From NCBI GenBank assembly GCA_000381585.1, contig KB906737.1:186001-250000 (forward strand): DNA of 64,000 nt, read 5' to 3'. This DNA comes from Acidobacteriaceae bacterium KBS 83 (GTDB taxonomy: Bacteria > Acidobacteriota > Terriglobia > Terriglobales > Acidobacteriaceae). The notes under the pieces are model-generated. The model worked only from the letters and a program-made list of their open reading frames with translations, was not told the origin of the DNA and did not search any database. This document shows positions 18,790 through 27,758 of the stretch, in pieces. Each line of letters opens with the position of its first letter. Position 1 is the first letter of the stretch. The position numbers and the translations under genes are program-made.

Positions 18790-21686
18790 GCCATCACCCC
18801 CAGCACGACACTCTTCGGATTGGGGTCGAGCACGAGGATCTCCGCTGGATATGGCAGCGACGTTGGGTTCGCCAGCGGCAGATACGGACAAATGCGCGTA
18901 GGTGAGCCGGAGTAGGGACGGCTGATTGATACCTGCTGCGAAAGCCAGTTGTTATAGGCGAAGACAGACCAGTCGCTGCTGGTGAGGTCGCCCCCGGCGC
19001 TGGTGGCTACCGCTTTGAGCTTTTTCACATTTACAGCGATCACTCCCGGGATGGCCTGAATGAACGCGGAGATTTCGTCGTCCGAAACTCCCTGCCCAAA
19101 GTCGCGTGCTGCAAAACTGTAGTTCTGACGAAGGGACTGGAGTACAGCAGCGTGGACATGTGCCTGGTCGTAGGCGGGGTCGTAGACCACATCGGCTTCG
19201 AGACTGAAAAGCGTCTCCAGAAAGGATGCCGCGTAGATCGGGATCAGCGGATTGCCGTAGTCGTGCAGCGAAGCGATGAGATTGTCCAGGGTCGGATTTC
19301 CTGGCGGCAGGGCCGATCCGCCCGCTGCCGCAACGCTGAGAAAGACACCACGCCCCGGTCCACTCGGAATCCATATCGCATATGCCTTCGCAATCCCGGC
19401 AAACGTGCTCGCGTAGTTTTGATAGTCGGTGATCGAGACAGCGCGGCCCAGCGTAAGAACGGATAGCGGCGCATCTGAACGTATATCGTCGACCGTTTGC
19501 GGATCCTCGCCTCCGGTCGCAGCCATCGGATTCGTGACGCCGCCCACTCCCAGTGGCCGGTCGATGAGCGTGGTGATGGATCCGGCGCCGACGTTGCCTC
19601 CCAGTCCGGAGCCGATGCGGTAGTTTGCCTGGATATTGTTTTGCCCTGTGGGCAGCGTGGCGCCTTCGACGTTATCGCCGAAGTGAACCGCCGTACCGCC
19701 CCTGGGCTGATTCAGCGTCGCGAAGACCTGCTTCGATGGTCCTTGCTGATAAAGAGTCGGCACTTCTGTCCACTTCACCGAGTTGGCAGTCACCTGCAAT
19801 GTGCTGAGCCTGCCGGTCGGCGTGGGCGACTGGACGAAGGTGAGTGGCGACTGCCTCAAATTGAATTTTTGATTGGGCATGGCCGCCGATCCGCTGCCCA
19901 TGATCTCGCTCACCGAAGCGCCATTCGTGGCCAGGCCAACATTCGCATTCACCGTGGTCAGGTTGCGGTCATAGCAGTTCAGAAGGCTTGATCTGAGAAG
20001 TATCTGTGTGTGTGGATAGGGCGCGGTGACGAATCGCACGGACGAGACGAGCGCGAACTCCTGTGTCACCGGATCGTTTTTCCCGGAGAGAGCCAAAGTG
20101 AAATCCGAGAGCCGCGCGTTCTTGATGGTTCCTGTTCTCCCGTTGGCGTCGAAGACGCGCAGATCACGCAGCTCGCTATTCGTCTTCCAGTCAGGAACGC
20201 CTCCTTCCGTCGTAAGCGGTAGAAATGCTGGATCCAGAATGGTCACCACATCGCCGGGATGAAGCGGCTGATCGCCCGAGTCGTCATCCGGGGTAAAAGC
20301 GAGCGCATCCGTCAACGCGGAATCAACCGTAAGCTTCTGGCTCTTGCCGGTGATCGCGACGGCCTGAATGCCGGCCAGGTCGGGCCGGAGTTTTTCGAGG
20401 TCCAGCACGGCGCCATAGAGCGGGTGATCAAGAGGCTGTTCGGGTAACGCTAGCTCCTCACTCTGCGCCCACACTTCGGTCGTCGGCAACTGAAAGTCGC
20501 TGAGCTTGGGATCGTTATAGTCGGCTGAAAGTTCCGTAACCTTGGCAGACAACGCGAATTTAGCTACCGAAACAGCGGTTGTTTGCGTGACCTTATAGAG
20601 TTGCGTCTTCCCGCCTTCTGCAAGGACAAACCAGCTTCCAACTACTGCCTTGGGACACGGCGCGTTTAGATCAATCTGGTTGCTATTCCCGATCGCGAAG
20701 TCTCGCCATTGCCACTTCATAAAACCGGGCGAGGTGTCGATGAGAGCGGGAAGACTAGTCAACCAGTGGTAGCGTGCATCGACGAAAAAGTTCGGATTTG
20801 GCGCATTGTTTCCGAACAGTGCCAGCTTCTGCCGGAAGGCAAACACCTTCGCCGTGAACGCTGCGCTTCCGGTGCTGTTGCTTGACTGGTGGATGAAGCG
20901 CCGGTCCCACCCGACATACGTCAAGTCGCGAGCCTTATCCACCTCCACACGATTCAGCACCACTACGTCCCACTGCTCACTCGGAGTGGAATTACTAGAA
21001 TTCCAGTTCTCTCGATCAGCTCCTAAAATGAGTAGCGAGTCACCGAGTTGCAGTTGTGTCGTGGTACCGCTCAAATAGAGGCCATCTGTTCCCGGCTTCC
21101 ACGGGACGCCGGTCTGCACCGGCAACGCATTCCAGTCCGACTTGGCAAGGATGTCAACAGAAGTCTCAAAGGTCTGCGGCTTCTGTCCCTGTGCAGGCAC
21201 GCTCTGCACCTGCGTTCCCTTCGGGATGGTGATGGCGCTGGCCGCCGGGTTGGACGGCAAACCCGTCGCCGTCTTGAGGCTGAAGGCTAGGTAAGTGGAA
21301 GCTGCAACACCCGGGGCAGGCTGATAGCCGATGAGTCGCGCGAGCTCCGTGAGCGAGCGCAGTTGCGTTGCCGTTCGCAGATAGCTCTCATTCGCAAGTC
21401 GCTCCTGGTAGAACGTGAGAATATCGAGCACCACTGACGTGGCGTCGAGCAGCGCGATGCTGAAGTCGTCGTCATCGCGAGTCTTCAACTGCGCCAGCGC
21501 CGGGTAGTTGGCGCTCGAGAGGCGCGCCAGCATCGACGCCTTGAACGTAGCCCAGGTCCCAGTTCGGTAGGCGATCGATGAGAGCCCGGGAAGATTGCTC
21601 TCACCCTGCGGCGTCATCACGCTGATGCCGGTGCAGCATCCGCACGTGCAGTTGGCGCTTCCGTTGCATTTGTCCGAGCAACTCAT
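18786..21686 (-). CDS. Putative eCIS baseplate assembly protein 2 (baseplate J-related)
   Basis: This is a 966-residue wedge protein. The N-terminus is a striking cysteine cluster (MSCSDKCNGSANCTCGCC). It is followed by the conserved LPGLSSIAYRTGTWATFK and by DDFSIALLDATSVVLDILTFYQERLANE, the classical signature of putative baseplate assembly proteins. The C-terminal third has TVDDIRSDAPLSVLTLGRAVSITDYQNYA, the gp6/gpJ-like core, and VAAAGGSALPPGNPTLDNLI. The gene lies 7 bp after its paralogue-like neighbour and ends in an ATGA overlap with the tail protein gene. Two such proteins next to each other are usual for this eCIS type. The cysteine cluster could bind metal or form disulfides. Confidence 0.9.
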   Translation of the reverse strand: MSCSDKCNGSANCTCGCCTGISVMTPQGESNLPGLSSIAYRTGTWATFKASMLARLSSANYPALAQLKTRDDDDFSIALLDATSVVLDILTFYQERLANESYLRTATQLRSLTELARLIGYQPAPGVAASTYLAFSLKTATGLPSNPAASAITIPKGTQVQSVPAQGQKPQTFETSVDILAKSDWNALPVQTGVPWKPGTDGLYLSGTTTQLQLGDSLLILGADRENWNSSNSTPSEQWDVVVLNRVEVDKARDLTYVGWDRRFIHQSSNSTGSAAFTAKVFAFRQKLALFGNNAPNPNFFVDARYHWLTSLPALIDTSPGFMKWQWRDFAIGNSNQIDLNAPCPKAVVGSWFVLAEGGKTQLYKVTQTTAVSVAKFALSAKVTELSADYNDPKLSDFQLPTTEVWAQSEELALPEQPLDHPLYGAVLDLEKLRPDLAGIQAVAITGKSQKLTVDSALTDALAFTPDDDSGDQPLHPGDVVTILDPAFLPLTTEGGVPDWKTNSELRDLRVFDANGRTGTIKNARLSDFTLALSGKNDPVTQEFALVSSVRFVTAPYPHTQILLRSSLLNCYDRNLTTVNANVGLATNGASVSEIMGSGSAAMPNQKFNLRQSPLTFVQSPTPTGRLSTLQVTANSVKWTEVPTLYQQGPSKQVFATLNQPRGGTAVHFGDNVEGATLPTGQNNIQANYRIGSGLGGNVGAGSITTLIDRPLGVGGVTNPMAATGGEDPQTVDDIRSDAPLSVLTLGRAVSITDYQNYASTFAGIAKAYAIWIPSGPGRGVFLSVAAAGGSALPPGNPTLDNLIASLHDYGNPLIPIYAASFLETLFSLEADVVYDPAYDQAHVHAAVLQSLRQNYSFAARDFGQGVSDDEISAFIQAIPGVIAVNVKKLKAVATSAGGDLTSSDWSVFAYNNWLSQQVSISRPYSGSPTRICPYLPLANPTSLPYPAEILVLDPNPKSVVLGVMA

Positions 21687-21693
21687 GGCATTC

Positions 21694-24600
21694 TCACTTC
21701 CCGCCTCGCATCACGAGGCTCAGTTGGCCGTGATCGGGAAGGCTGGGATCGTTTTCCAGACGGGCAATTTGCAGTGGGCCGAGAGGAATCTCTCCAGAAT
21801 CCAGGTAGCGAGTCGTCCTGATTCCCTGTGGCTCGAAGACGGTCGCGGTGATGCTGTCGACCCCAGCCACCTTGCGTGCGGCGGCATAGATAGGGCTGAG
21901 ATAGACGGTCTGCCCGAAGGTGAAACTATCCGGATAGAACAGTCCCTTCTGTCCATTGGGCAGGACCTTGCTGCCAAGCACCTCGAGCAACGATGCCTCG
22001 ACGTCGCTCTGGAAGTACGCGGGATTCACGCAGACTGTCAGCTCGATCTCCAGTGATACGTACTGTGGCGATTCGAGCTGAATGTCCTGCCCGGCGAGTC
22101 GGTAGCGATTGATGTTGCGTGCCAGCGCCTTTCGTAGGTGGAGCGTCAGATCCCCCGCGCATTTCGGTTCGGCAGTGACGAATACCGTGTACCAGCTACC
22201 GGTCCAGCGCAGCGTGGCCACGGCTGCATCGACCTGAGAGTTTCTCTCCGCGATCGCTGCGTAATCCGCCATCGTCACAGCGCGCTCCTGAGTCAGGAAG
22301 GCCTGAGGCGCACGACAGCGGATCTGGTCGGCGGTCTCAGGATCGGTTCCCCCCGCAGCAGGCATTGGATTGATGCAGGACTGAATGCGAGGATCCGCGG
22401 CAAGAAAGATCAGGCTCTCTGCCCCCACATTGCCGGCCGTTCCGTTGCCGATTCGGTAAGAGGCGGTAAAGACCGTGCCGGAGTCTGGCCGCTTCCCATT
22501 GGTGTCATCTCCGAAGCGCAGATGTGCACTGCCGTCGGACTCTACCTCGACCACAAAATGTGTATCCGTCGCGGAGTCAGCGAGCAGGTCGGGCTCTGGC
22601 GTCCACGTGGTTGTGATTGCCTCATACACGCCGGTGAGCGTCATTTCAGGTACGGCCTCAGCGGCATCGAAGTGCATGAGGTCGTATGCCGAGAGGCTCG
22701 CATTGGGCTGCTCATCGAAACTCTTCACATCCACCAGTTGCGAGTTGGCATGAACACTCTGCGCCACATTTGCCAGCGAAAGGTTGTTGAACTGCTCGAC
22801 GACTACAGGTATGCTGACGCCGTTTCCGCCGGATGGTGGGTCATAGACGACCAGCAGGTTAAAGATCGATGGATCCTCTTGATCGCCCTGCGTCAGAACG
22901 CCAAAGTTAGGCGGCCATGTGGGTGTATTCGCTGGCTCAACAACCAGATAGGTTGACGCGGTCGCGTCCACCAGGTCGGTAGGGCCGCTGTTCGACAACA
23001 TGATTGGCCCGGACGGAAAAGCAGTTGGGCCGATCGCGGGCGGCGTATAGGTGCTCGGCACGTGAACGAATTTTGAGAGCGAGTTGAGCTGCGTGACCGC
23101 GTTGCCGGATCCCGGCGTCGTTACCGAAAGATCAGCAAAGGTTTCGAGATAGATCAGCGGAACACCACCCGCGCCCTGGTAGACAACCGATAAATCGAAG
23201 TTCGCAGGGTTCACGGTGTTCGGCTTCGCGACAATCCCGAAGTATTGCGGCCACGAATATGGCTGCGCCGCCGCGACCATCAGCGAGATGTATCCGTTGG
23301 GGTCGTTGAGGCTGACATATCCATTCGGGATGAGAAAAACGATACCGGGGGTCACCGGGCTCCCGGCCAGCGGCAGGGGCACCGCTTGCGTCACAGGCGA
23401 GTCTTGAATGACAGGGTTGAAGCGCACGGGAAATGGCACGGGCGCAGATGGATCACAACGATCGGCGGCGAGATTCGGCGGCTTAAATAGGCTCGGCTCA
23501 GGCACCTTACCCACAGGCACATCTGAAAGTGACAGTCCCTGGTCGGCCAACACAATATTGCCGAAGACGACGCTGACATCTGTGAGCGTCTGTCGATCGC
23601 CGCTCGCATTCACGAAGGTGGAGGAGATGCACACCGGGAACGGCAGAGAGTCCGCGGTCGACCACTGTATCTCTGTTACCGGCGTCGGCGTCTGTGAGAC
23701 GGAAACAATCGGATCTCCTGTTCCCTCTTCGAACAGCGGATCGACCAGCGGCTTTCCCTGCGCATCCTGCGTGGTCACCGCCGTGAGGCGCACGGCGCAG
23801 CGATGGCGGATGTCCGCATCCGCCGGATTGCCCGTCTGCGGACCCATCATCTCCTGAAAGATCAGCACATCGCCCGGCTGCAGATTCGGAAAACTGCCTA
23901 GCAACGTTGCCTCCGTGGCTCCCCGCGGCAGGCAGCAGTTAGTATCACCCCAGGTGTAAAAGGAGATTTGATTTAGCTCGGGATAAAGCACCGCGTCCTG
24001 CATCGGCTCGAAGACTATGACACCCGCCAGCAGCGCAGCTTCCTCATTACCGGCGCCTATCGCGAGAGTGGGTGGCATGCCGGGCGTATACGTGTAGAAA
24101 CGCGTCAACGTGTGATCGAGGAAGACCTGCGTCGACACCTGGAGTCTCACCCACGCGCGAGCATTGCAACCATCGTGCACGAAATAGTCAACCAACCGGG
24201 CATGACGGCGCAGAGAGATGCGGCTGCGCGCCGTCTCGAGATAGGCCTCCGTCGCGACCGCGTCCTGCTGATAGCTAAGCTGGTCGCCTACATATGCAAT
24301 CAATTCCGCAAGCGCAACGCCGATATCTGCTTCGCTTTTTCCTCCCCACGAGGGCACCAGCTGATTCAGCCGGTCCAGCATGATGCTGCGGAACGATCCA
24401 TAGTCCTTCGCCAAATAGTTGATGGGCGGAGGAGCAGGCAGATCCGGCGGGCAGTCGACAGGTGGAGGGGCGCAATCAAAATCAGGACCGCACTCCACTT
24501 TGAAAGAAAACGACACCTCCGCGAGTTGCGGGTCGAACCCCGTCAGTGCCTCGGTGACATCGAAAGAGTCTTCCGTAGCCGCGCTGGCGTTGTTCACCAG

Positions 24601-24963
24601 CCGCAACAGGTAAGGTGAAAAGTCGCCCGTCTCGCTTGTGCGAATCACCAGCACCTTGGCCGCGTCTGCAAGCGCAGTCAGATAGGCACTCTCTTTGGCA
24701 GTGGCCTGTAGAGGAGGTCCAGAGGCCACGCCGATCCACTCCGCGGTGATGCCCTTGATGCTCTCTCCACCCGTGACCAGGACATTCGAGGGCGCGAGGC
24801 CGGTCGGCGCATTATTCAGGCAGTGCACCAACAGCGTCCGTTGGCGCGGACTGTCCAGCAGAATGGCATCGTGGTCCAGCACCTCCAGATAGTCGATGCC
24901 GTTCAGGATCGGGTTTCCCAGGACCGCGGCCTTGCGGTTCTCGTTGCAGCACTGGTAGATCAT
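21694..24963 (-). CDS. Putative eCIS baseplate assembly protein 1 (gp6/gpJ-like)
   Basis: This 1089-residue wedge protein corresponds to Afp11-like components. Features are MIYQCCNENRKAAVLGNP at the N-terminus, then YLAKDYGSFRSIMLDRLNQLVPSW, the hallmark AELIAYVGDQLSYQQDAVATEAYL, and a C-terminal gp6-like core with TADQIRCRAPQAFLTQERAVTMADYAAIAER. The middle region (about 380-760) is a series of beta-rich inserted segments with many Pro and Gly. The ATG overlaps the stop of gp25 in ATGA. A GCCTCG-CATCA-CGAGGC hairpin (21703-21719) sits at the 3' end, just before the next start, and could modulate coupling. The role is known from the family: it forms the ring around the hub that triggers sheath contraction. 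Confidence 0.92.
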   Translation of the reverse strand: MIYQCCNENRKAAVLGNPILNGIDYLEVLDHDAILLDSPRQRTLLVHCLNNAPTGLAPSNVLVTGGESIKGITAEWIGVASGPPLQATAKESAYLTALADAAKVLVIRTSETGDFSPYLLRLVNNASAATEDSFDVTEALTGFDPQLAEVSFSFKVECGPDFDCAPPPVDCPPDLPAPPPINYLAKDYGSFRSIMLDRLNQLVPSWGGKSEADIGVALAELIAYVGDQLSYQQDAVATEAYLETARSRISLRRHARLVDYFVHDGCNARAWVRLQVSTQVFLDHTLTRFYTYTPGMPPTLAIGAGNEEAALLAGVIVFEPMQDAVLYPELNQISFYTWGDTNCCLPRGATEATLLGSFPNLQPGDVLIFQEMMGPQTGNPADADIRHRCAVRLTAVTTQDAQGKPLVDPLFEEGTGDPIVSVSQTPTPVTEIQWSTADSLPFPVCISSTFVNASGDRQTLTDVSVVFGNIVLADQGLSLSDVPVGKVPEPSLFKPPNLAADRCDPSAPVPFPVRFNPVIQDSPVTQAVPLPLAGSPVTPGIVFLIPNGYVSLNDPNGYISLMVAAAQPYSWPQYFGIVAKPNTVNPANFDLSVVYQGAGGVPLIYLETFADLSVTTPGSGNAVTQLNSLSKFVHVPSTYTPPAIGPTAFPSGPIMLSNSGPTDLVDATASTYLVVEPANTPTWPPNFGVLTQGDQEDPSIFNLLVVYDPPSGGNGVSIPVVVEQFNNLSLANVAQSVHANSQLVDVKSFDEQPNASLSAYDLMHFDAAEAVPEMTLTGVYEAITTTWTPEPDLLADSATDTHFVVEVESDGSAHLRFGDDTNGKRPDSGTVFTASYRIGNGTAGNVGAESLIFLAADPRIQSCINPMPAAGGTDPETADQIRCRAPQAFLTQERAVTMADYAAIAERNSQVDAAVATLRWTGSWYTVFVTAEPKCAGDLTLHLRKALARNINRYRLAGQDIQLESPQYVSLEIELTVCVNPAYFQSDVEASLLEVLGSKVLPNGQKGLFYPDSFTFGQTVYLSPIYAAARKVAGVDSITATVFEPQGIRTTRYLDSGEIPLGPLQIARLENDPSLPDHGQLSLVMRGGK

Positions 24964-25325
24964 GGGTTGCCCCCATAGACAAATGTCTGCACCTGGGAGA
25001 CGCCGGTATCGAGAAGAACATAGCTAACCGTGACGGTAAGTACCGCCTCTTCGACCGTAGCGACGACGGATTGCACTTTGATGTAGTTGCTCAGCCACTT
25101 CTGCAACGCTGCCTGCACACTGAACTGGGTGGCCGCAGCCATCTCGAGGCTGTTTGGAGCAAAAGGTAACTGCAGCAGTCCACTGCCGAAGTCGGGCAAA
25201 TTGACTCGCTCGCCCGGCGAAGTGAAGAGCACCTGCTCCACCATCTGACGCACATAGTTCTGCATCGGGTCCTGTGTCCGTCCGCGTCCGTCGAATTGAA
25301 ATGGAAAATTGACGTTGGTGCTCAC
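24960..25325 (-). CDS. GPW/gp25 family baseplate protein
   Basis: This 121-residue wedge protein is homologous to T4 gp25, P2 gpW and Afp9, and links the baseplate to the first sheath ring. It starts VSTNVNFPFQFDGRGRT. The conserved core is VRQMVEQVLFTSPGERVNLPDFGSGL, containing the gp25 EPR-like and PDFG motifs, followed by VQAALQKWLSNYIKVQSV. The start is GTG 25325 with GAGGGAAATC immediately upstream, because the longer open frame runs antisense-like through the PAAR gene and lacks similarity. The stop overlaps the start of the first large baseplate gene in ATGA. Confidence is high. Confidence 0.9.
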   Translation of the reverse strand: MSTNVNFPFQFDGRGRTQDPMQNYVRQMVEQVLFTSPGERVNLPDFGSGLLQLPFAPNSLEMAAATQFSVQAALQKWLSNYIKVQSVVATVEEAVLTVTVSYVLLDTGVSQVQTFVYGGNP

Positions 25326-25333
25326 GATTTCCC

Positions 25334-25654
25334 TCACGTCGCAAGAACAAGTGTTTGCGCTGATACCGGCAACATCGGCGTGCCCGTTGGCACACACACG
25401 GATGTGCCGGACATGATGGCGAGCGGCTGCCCCTGCGATATCACCTGCGTCGATCCGACAATCCATTGCCCGGTGACGCAGGGTCCGTTGCCGCCCGGCG
25501 GAACGAATGCGCATCCTGCAATTGCGTAAGGAGCAGCAATGGTCGCAACCGGCATGCCTGACACAAAGACCACTGGACTCGGTGCAGTAGGCATGGCCTG
25601 TCCTCCGTGCGAACACAGCACGACAGCTCCCATATGCAGCACCGGGCTCGGCAT
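25334..25654 (-). CDS. PAAR-like spike tip protein
   Basis: This small protein of about 106 residues would cap the central spike and sharpen it. MPSPVLHMGAVVLCSHGGQAMP at the N-terminus, the glycine-rich body and the paired histidines and cysteines (His7, Cys14, His16, then Cys residues near 49, 64 and 86) match PAAR-like tip proteins that bind one metal ion. Start choice: ATG 25654 has GGGAGG at seven bases upstream. A TTG at 25708 would add 18 residues that do not look conserved and would overlap the spike gene. It lies between the gp5-like spike and gp25, the standard position of Afp10-type tips. Confidence 0.82.
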   Translation of the reverse strand: MPSPVLHMGAVVLCSHGGQAMPTAPSPVVFVSGMPVATIAAPYAIAGCAFVPPGGNGPCVTGQWIVGSTQVISQGQPLAIMSGTSVCVPTGTPMLPVSAQTLVLAT

Positions 25655-25697
25655 CAGCGCGCCTCCCGCCAAGGGAACGCTGTTACATTTTTCATCG

Positions 25698-26255
25698 TCA
25701 TGCTCCAACCACCGTCAGCGCGGTTTCATTGATGGCCACCGCCGGCCCGATCAGCGTGATCGTGGCCCCCTGGCCGTTGCTGATGTAAATGCCGGTTTCG
25801 TTGACAACAATCATGGCCCCGCTCGCACTCTTCAAAATGATTCCTCCGGTTGCGGGCGTAGGCGCAGCATCGCTGATTAACACCATGTTTTCCCCGGTAG
25901 TCTGCAGCACAATGTTCTGTCCCGGTGGAATTGCGGGCGGAGCAGTAGCGAATATCGGAACATCCGCCACCGTTCCCCAGAAGCCCCCCGTCCAGATCGG
26001 ATAATCCGAATCGCCCTGCTCGAATTCGATCCACACCTCTGATCCAATGGGCGGCACGATGAAGCAGCCCGCCTGAATGCCCGCGGCAGGCACACACGGC
26101 ATCGCCCAGCTGGTTGGCGTCTCGCCGAAAACATCGGAAACCTGCGCCATGATGCGGCCAATCTGCAGCGGGTCGACGTTGTCCACGACCAGCCCGCGAT
26201 ACTTTCCGTAATAGCGCTTTGCGCCCGCTCCACTGCTCGTCGCAACCGGGCTCAT
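25698..26255 (-). CDS. gp5-like baseplate spike protein (baseplate assembly protein V family)
   Basis: This 185-residue protein has an N-terminal OB-fold, YYGKYRGLVVDNVDPLQIGRIMAQV, and the typical ending of that domain, VPPIGSEVWIEFEQGDSDYPIWTGGFWG. It continues with a short beta-helix or prism-like C-terminus rich in alternating hydrophobic residues (IILKSASGAMIVV). No lysozyme domain is present. In Afp and PVC the gp5 part is fused to gp27 in one VgrG-like protein; here it is a separate gene whose ATG overlaps the hub stop in ATGA. It would trimerise on the hub and carry the PAAR tip. Confidence 0.9.
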   Translation of the reverse strand: MSPVATSSGAGAKRYYGKYRGLVVDNVDPLQIGRIMAQVSDVFGETPTSWAMPCVPAAGIQAGCFIVPPIGSEVWIEFEQGDSDYPIWTGGFWGTVADVPIFATAPPAIPPGQNIVLQTTGENMVLISDAAPTPATGGIILKSASGAMIVVNETGIYISNGQGATITLIGPAVAINETALTVVGA

Positions 26256-27397
26256 ATATTCACCGTGGGTACTGTCGAGACCAGACCATTGCGGGTCAGG
26301 GTGAAGTTCTGTTTGTACTCGCCACGCTTGATCTTGTGCGTGACGCTCTTGACGTAATACAACCCATCGAAGGCCGGGCCGGAGCCACGCACCCCGACCA
26401 GCTGTCGCGCCTTCAACACTCCCCCATACCGCACCACATCGAGCGAGCCCTCGCAGGTCACCGCATCGGCATTCTCAGCAGCAGCTGCGAGTCCCAGCAT
26501 GATGGCCTGCGGAATCGGCAGTTTTGAAAGATCCTCGCGAAACGGCTTCAGATCGGGCGGCAATAGATTCGTCGGCAGCGGAGGAATCAGCCCAAGTGGC
26601 GGGTTCAGCGGAGTGATCGGCGGCAGCGGGATGGGAATGCTCACGCCAGTCTCCGAGATATAGGTGTAGACAATCGGAATGCGATTCTTCTCCTGATCGA
26701 AGGAGAAGAGCAGGCCCTCCACATTCGTGTATGCATCCATGTCCGAGCTCAGCGCAGGCTGCACCGGTCCCACCTTAATCTGCGGACCCCAGTAGGCTCT
26801 GTTCAAGCCAGGCTCTGGCCCCGGATCGAGATAGAAAACGTAACCGACCTGCTCAGCAAGGGAGCGGACATATTGATAGTCCGTCCCCTGCTGACCAGGA
26901 ATCTGCTCGATGGGCAGCGGGACGTTGACCATCACGCTCGGAATGATGAGCGGGATCATGCCGAACAGCGCGTACTTCGCAAGGATGATCGCGACCCTCG
27001 CCTCTGCCGGGCAGGCGGGAAACGGAAAACCGCTCCAGTCGGATTGGTCCATCAGAGTGGTCAGGTCTTTGCCGGTGATCGTAAGTGTGGAATTCGATCC
27101 CTTGTCCCCCGGCGAAATCTGATTGTTGGTGATCACTCCATCGATCAGCACATTCGCCACTCCGTTGACTGTGGCGACAAGAATGACCCGCATGAATAAC
27201 AGCGGCATGCCGCCGGTGAGCAGAAAGAGAATCTGCAGCGGCGACTGCTTGTCGATACTGAACACAAGCTGAAAGCCACTTTGCCCCACGTCTTCCACCT
27301 TCACCTCGACCTCGGAGAGCGAGTCGAGCACCACCCGTGGCACGGCGATCGGAATGATGGGCCCCATCAACAGGGTGAGTTGAACGCTCTTAAGCAC
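26252..27397 (-). CDS. gp27-like hub protein (phage late control D type)
   Basis: This 381-residue protein has the layout of the gp27 half of VgrG/Afp8. Two beta-barrel-like domains include VEDVGQSGFQLVFSIDK and an LTITGKDLTTLMD segment, followed by a helical SLAEQVGYVFYLDP stretch. A proline-rich loop (about 295-330) and a final GLYYVKSVTHKIKRGEYKQNF precede the end. The start is GTG 27397, which overlaps the end of the LysM gene and has GGAGGAGCGAC upstream; an ATG 30 bases later is possible. It would form the trimeric hub that joins tube, spike and wedges. Confidence 0.85.
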   Translation of the reverse strand: MLKSVQLTLLMGPIIPIAVPRVVLDSLSEVEVKVEDVGQSGFQLVFSIDKQSPLQILFLLTGGMPLLFMRVILVATVNGVANVLIDGVITNNQISPGDKGSNSTLTITGKDLTTLMDQSDWSGFPFPACPAEARVAIILAKYALFGMIPLIIPSVMVNVPLPIEQIPGQQGTDYQYVRSLAEQVGYVFYLDPGPEPGLNRAYWGPQIKVGPVQPALSSDMDAYTNVEGLLFSFDQEKNRIPIVYTYISETGVSIPIPLPPITPLNPPLGLIPPLPTNLLPPDLKPFREDLSKLPIPQAIMLGLAAAAENADAVTCEGSLDVVRYGGVLKARQLVGVRGSGPAFDGLYYVKSVTHKIKRGEYKQNFTLTRNGLVSTVPTVNI

Positions 27398-27758
27398 CCG
27401 TCGCTCCTCCGGCGCCCTGCGGCGTCGTGATGGCCAGCACCCTTCCCGGCTGAGCCACGAGATCTTGAGGGCGAATCGCTCCATTGGCATCGCAGATGAT
27501 CCAGAAGACCAGCGGATCGCCGAGATACCTTGCGGCGATCAGGTCCAGCCGGTCGCCCTGCCGCACGGAGTGCCGCGCCACCGTAGCAAAGTTGGGAGCG
27601 CCGGGTTGCGGCACGAATCTCCTCATCAGGTACGGAATGCTCTGCCCGTTCGGCGCCGTGTGCTGCAGAACGCCGGAGCCGTAATAACGGCTGTCGGCGG
27701 GAAAATTCACCAGCGGTAGCACTCCCATTTGTGTCAGTGCTTGTAGCGGATAGTTCAT
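27390..27758 (-). CDS. LysM-type small baseplate/tube-initiator protein
   Basis: This 122-residue protein carries one LysM-like module: HSVRQGDRLDLIAARYLGDPLVFWIICDANG (read in two parts, about residues 63-93), then a typical PGRVLAIT ending. The N-terminal half has IPYLMRRFVPQP, similar to the region before LysM in gp53-like eCIS proteins. The ATG overlaps the stop of the CIS_tube gene in ATGA. In Afp7/Pvc7 CIS_tube and LysM parts are in one chain; here they are split and probably translationally coupled. It is expected to strap the inner baseplate to the tube. Confidence 0.85.
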   Translation of the reverse strand: MNYPLQALTQMGVLPLVNFPADSRYYGSGVLQHTAPNGQSIPYLMRRFVPQPGAPNFATVARHSVRQGDRLDLIAARYLGDPLVFWIICDANGAIRPQDLVAQPGRVLAITTPQGAGGATGA

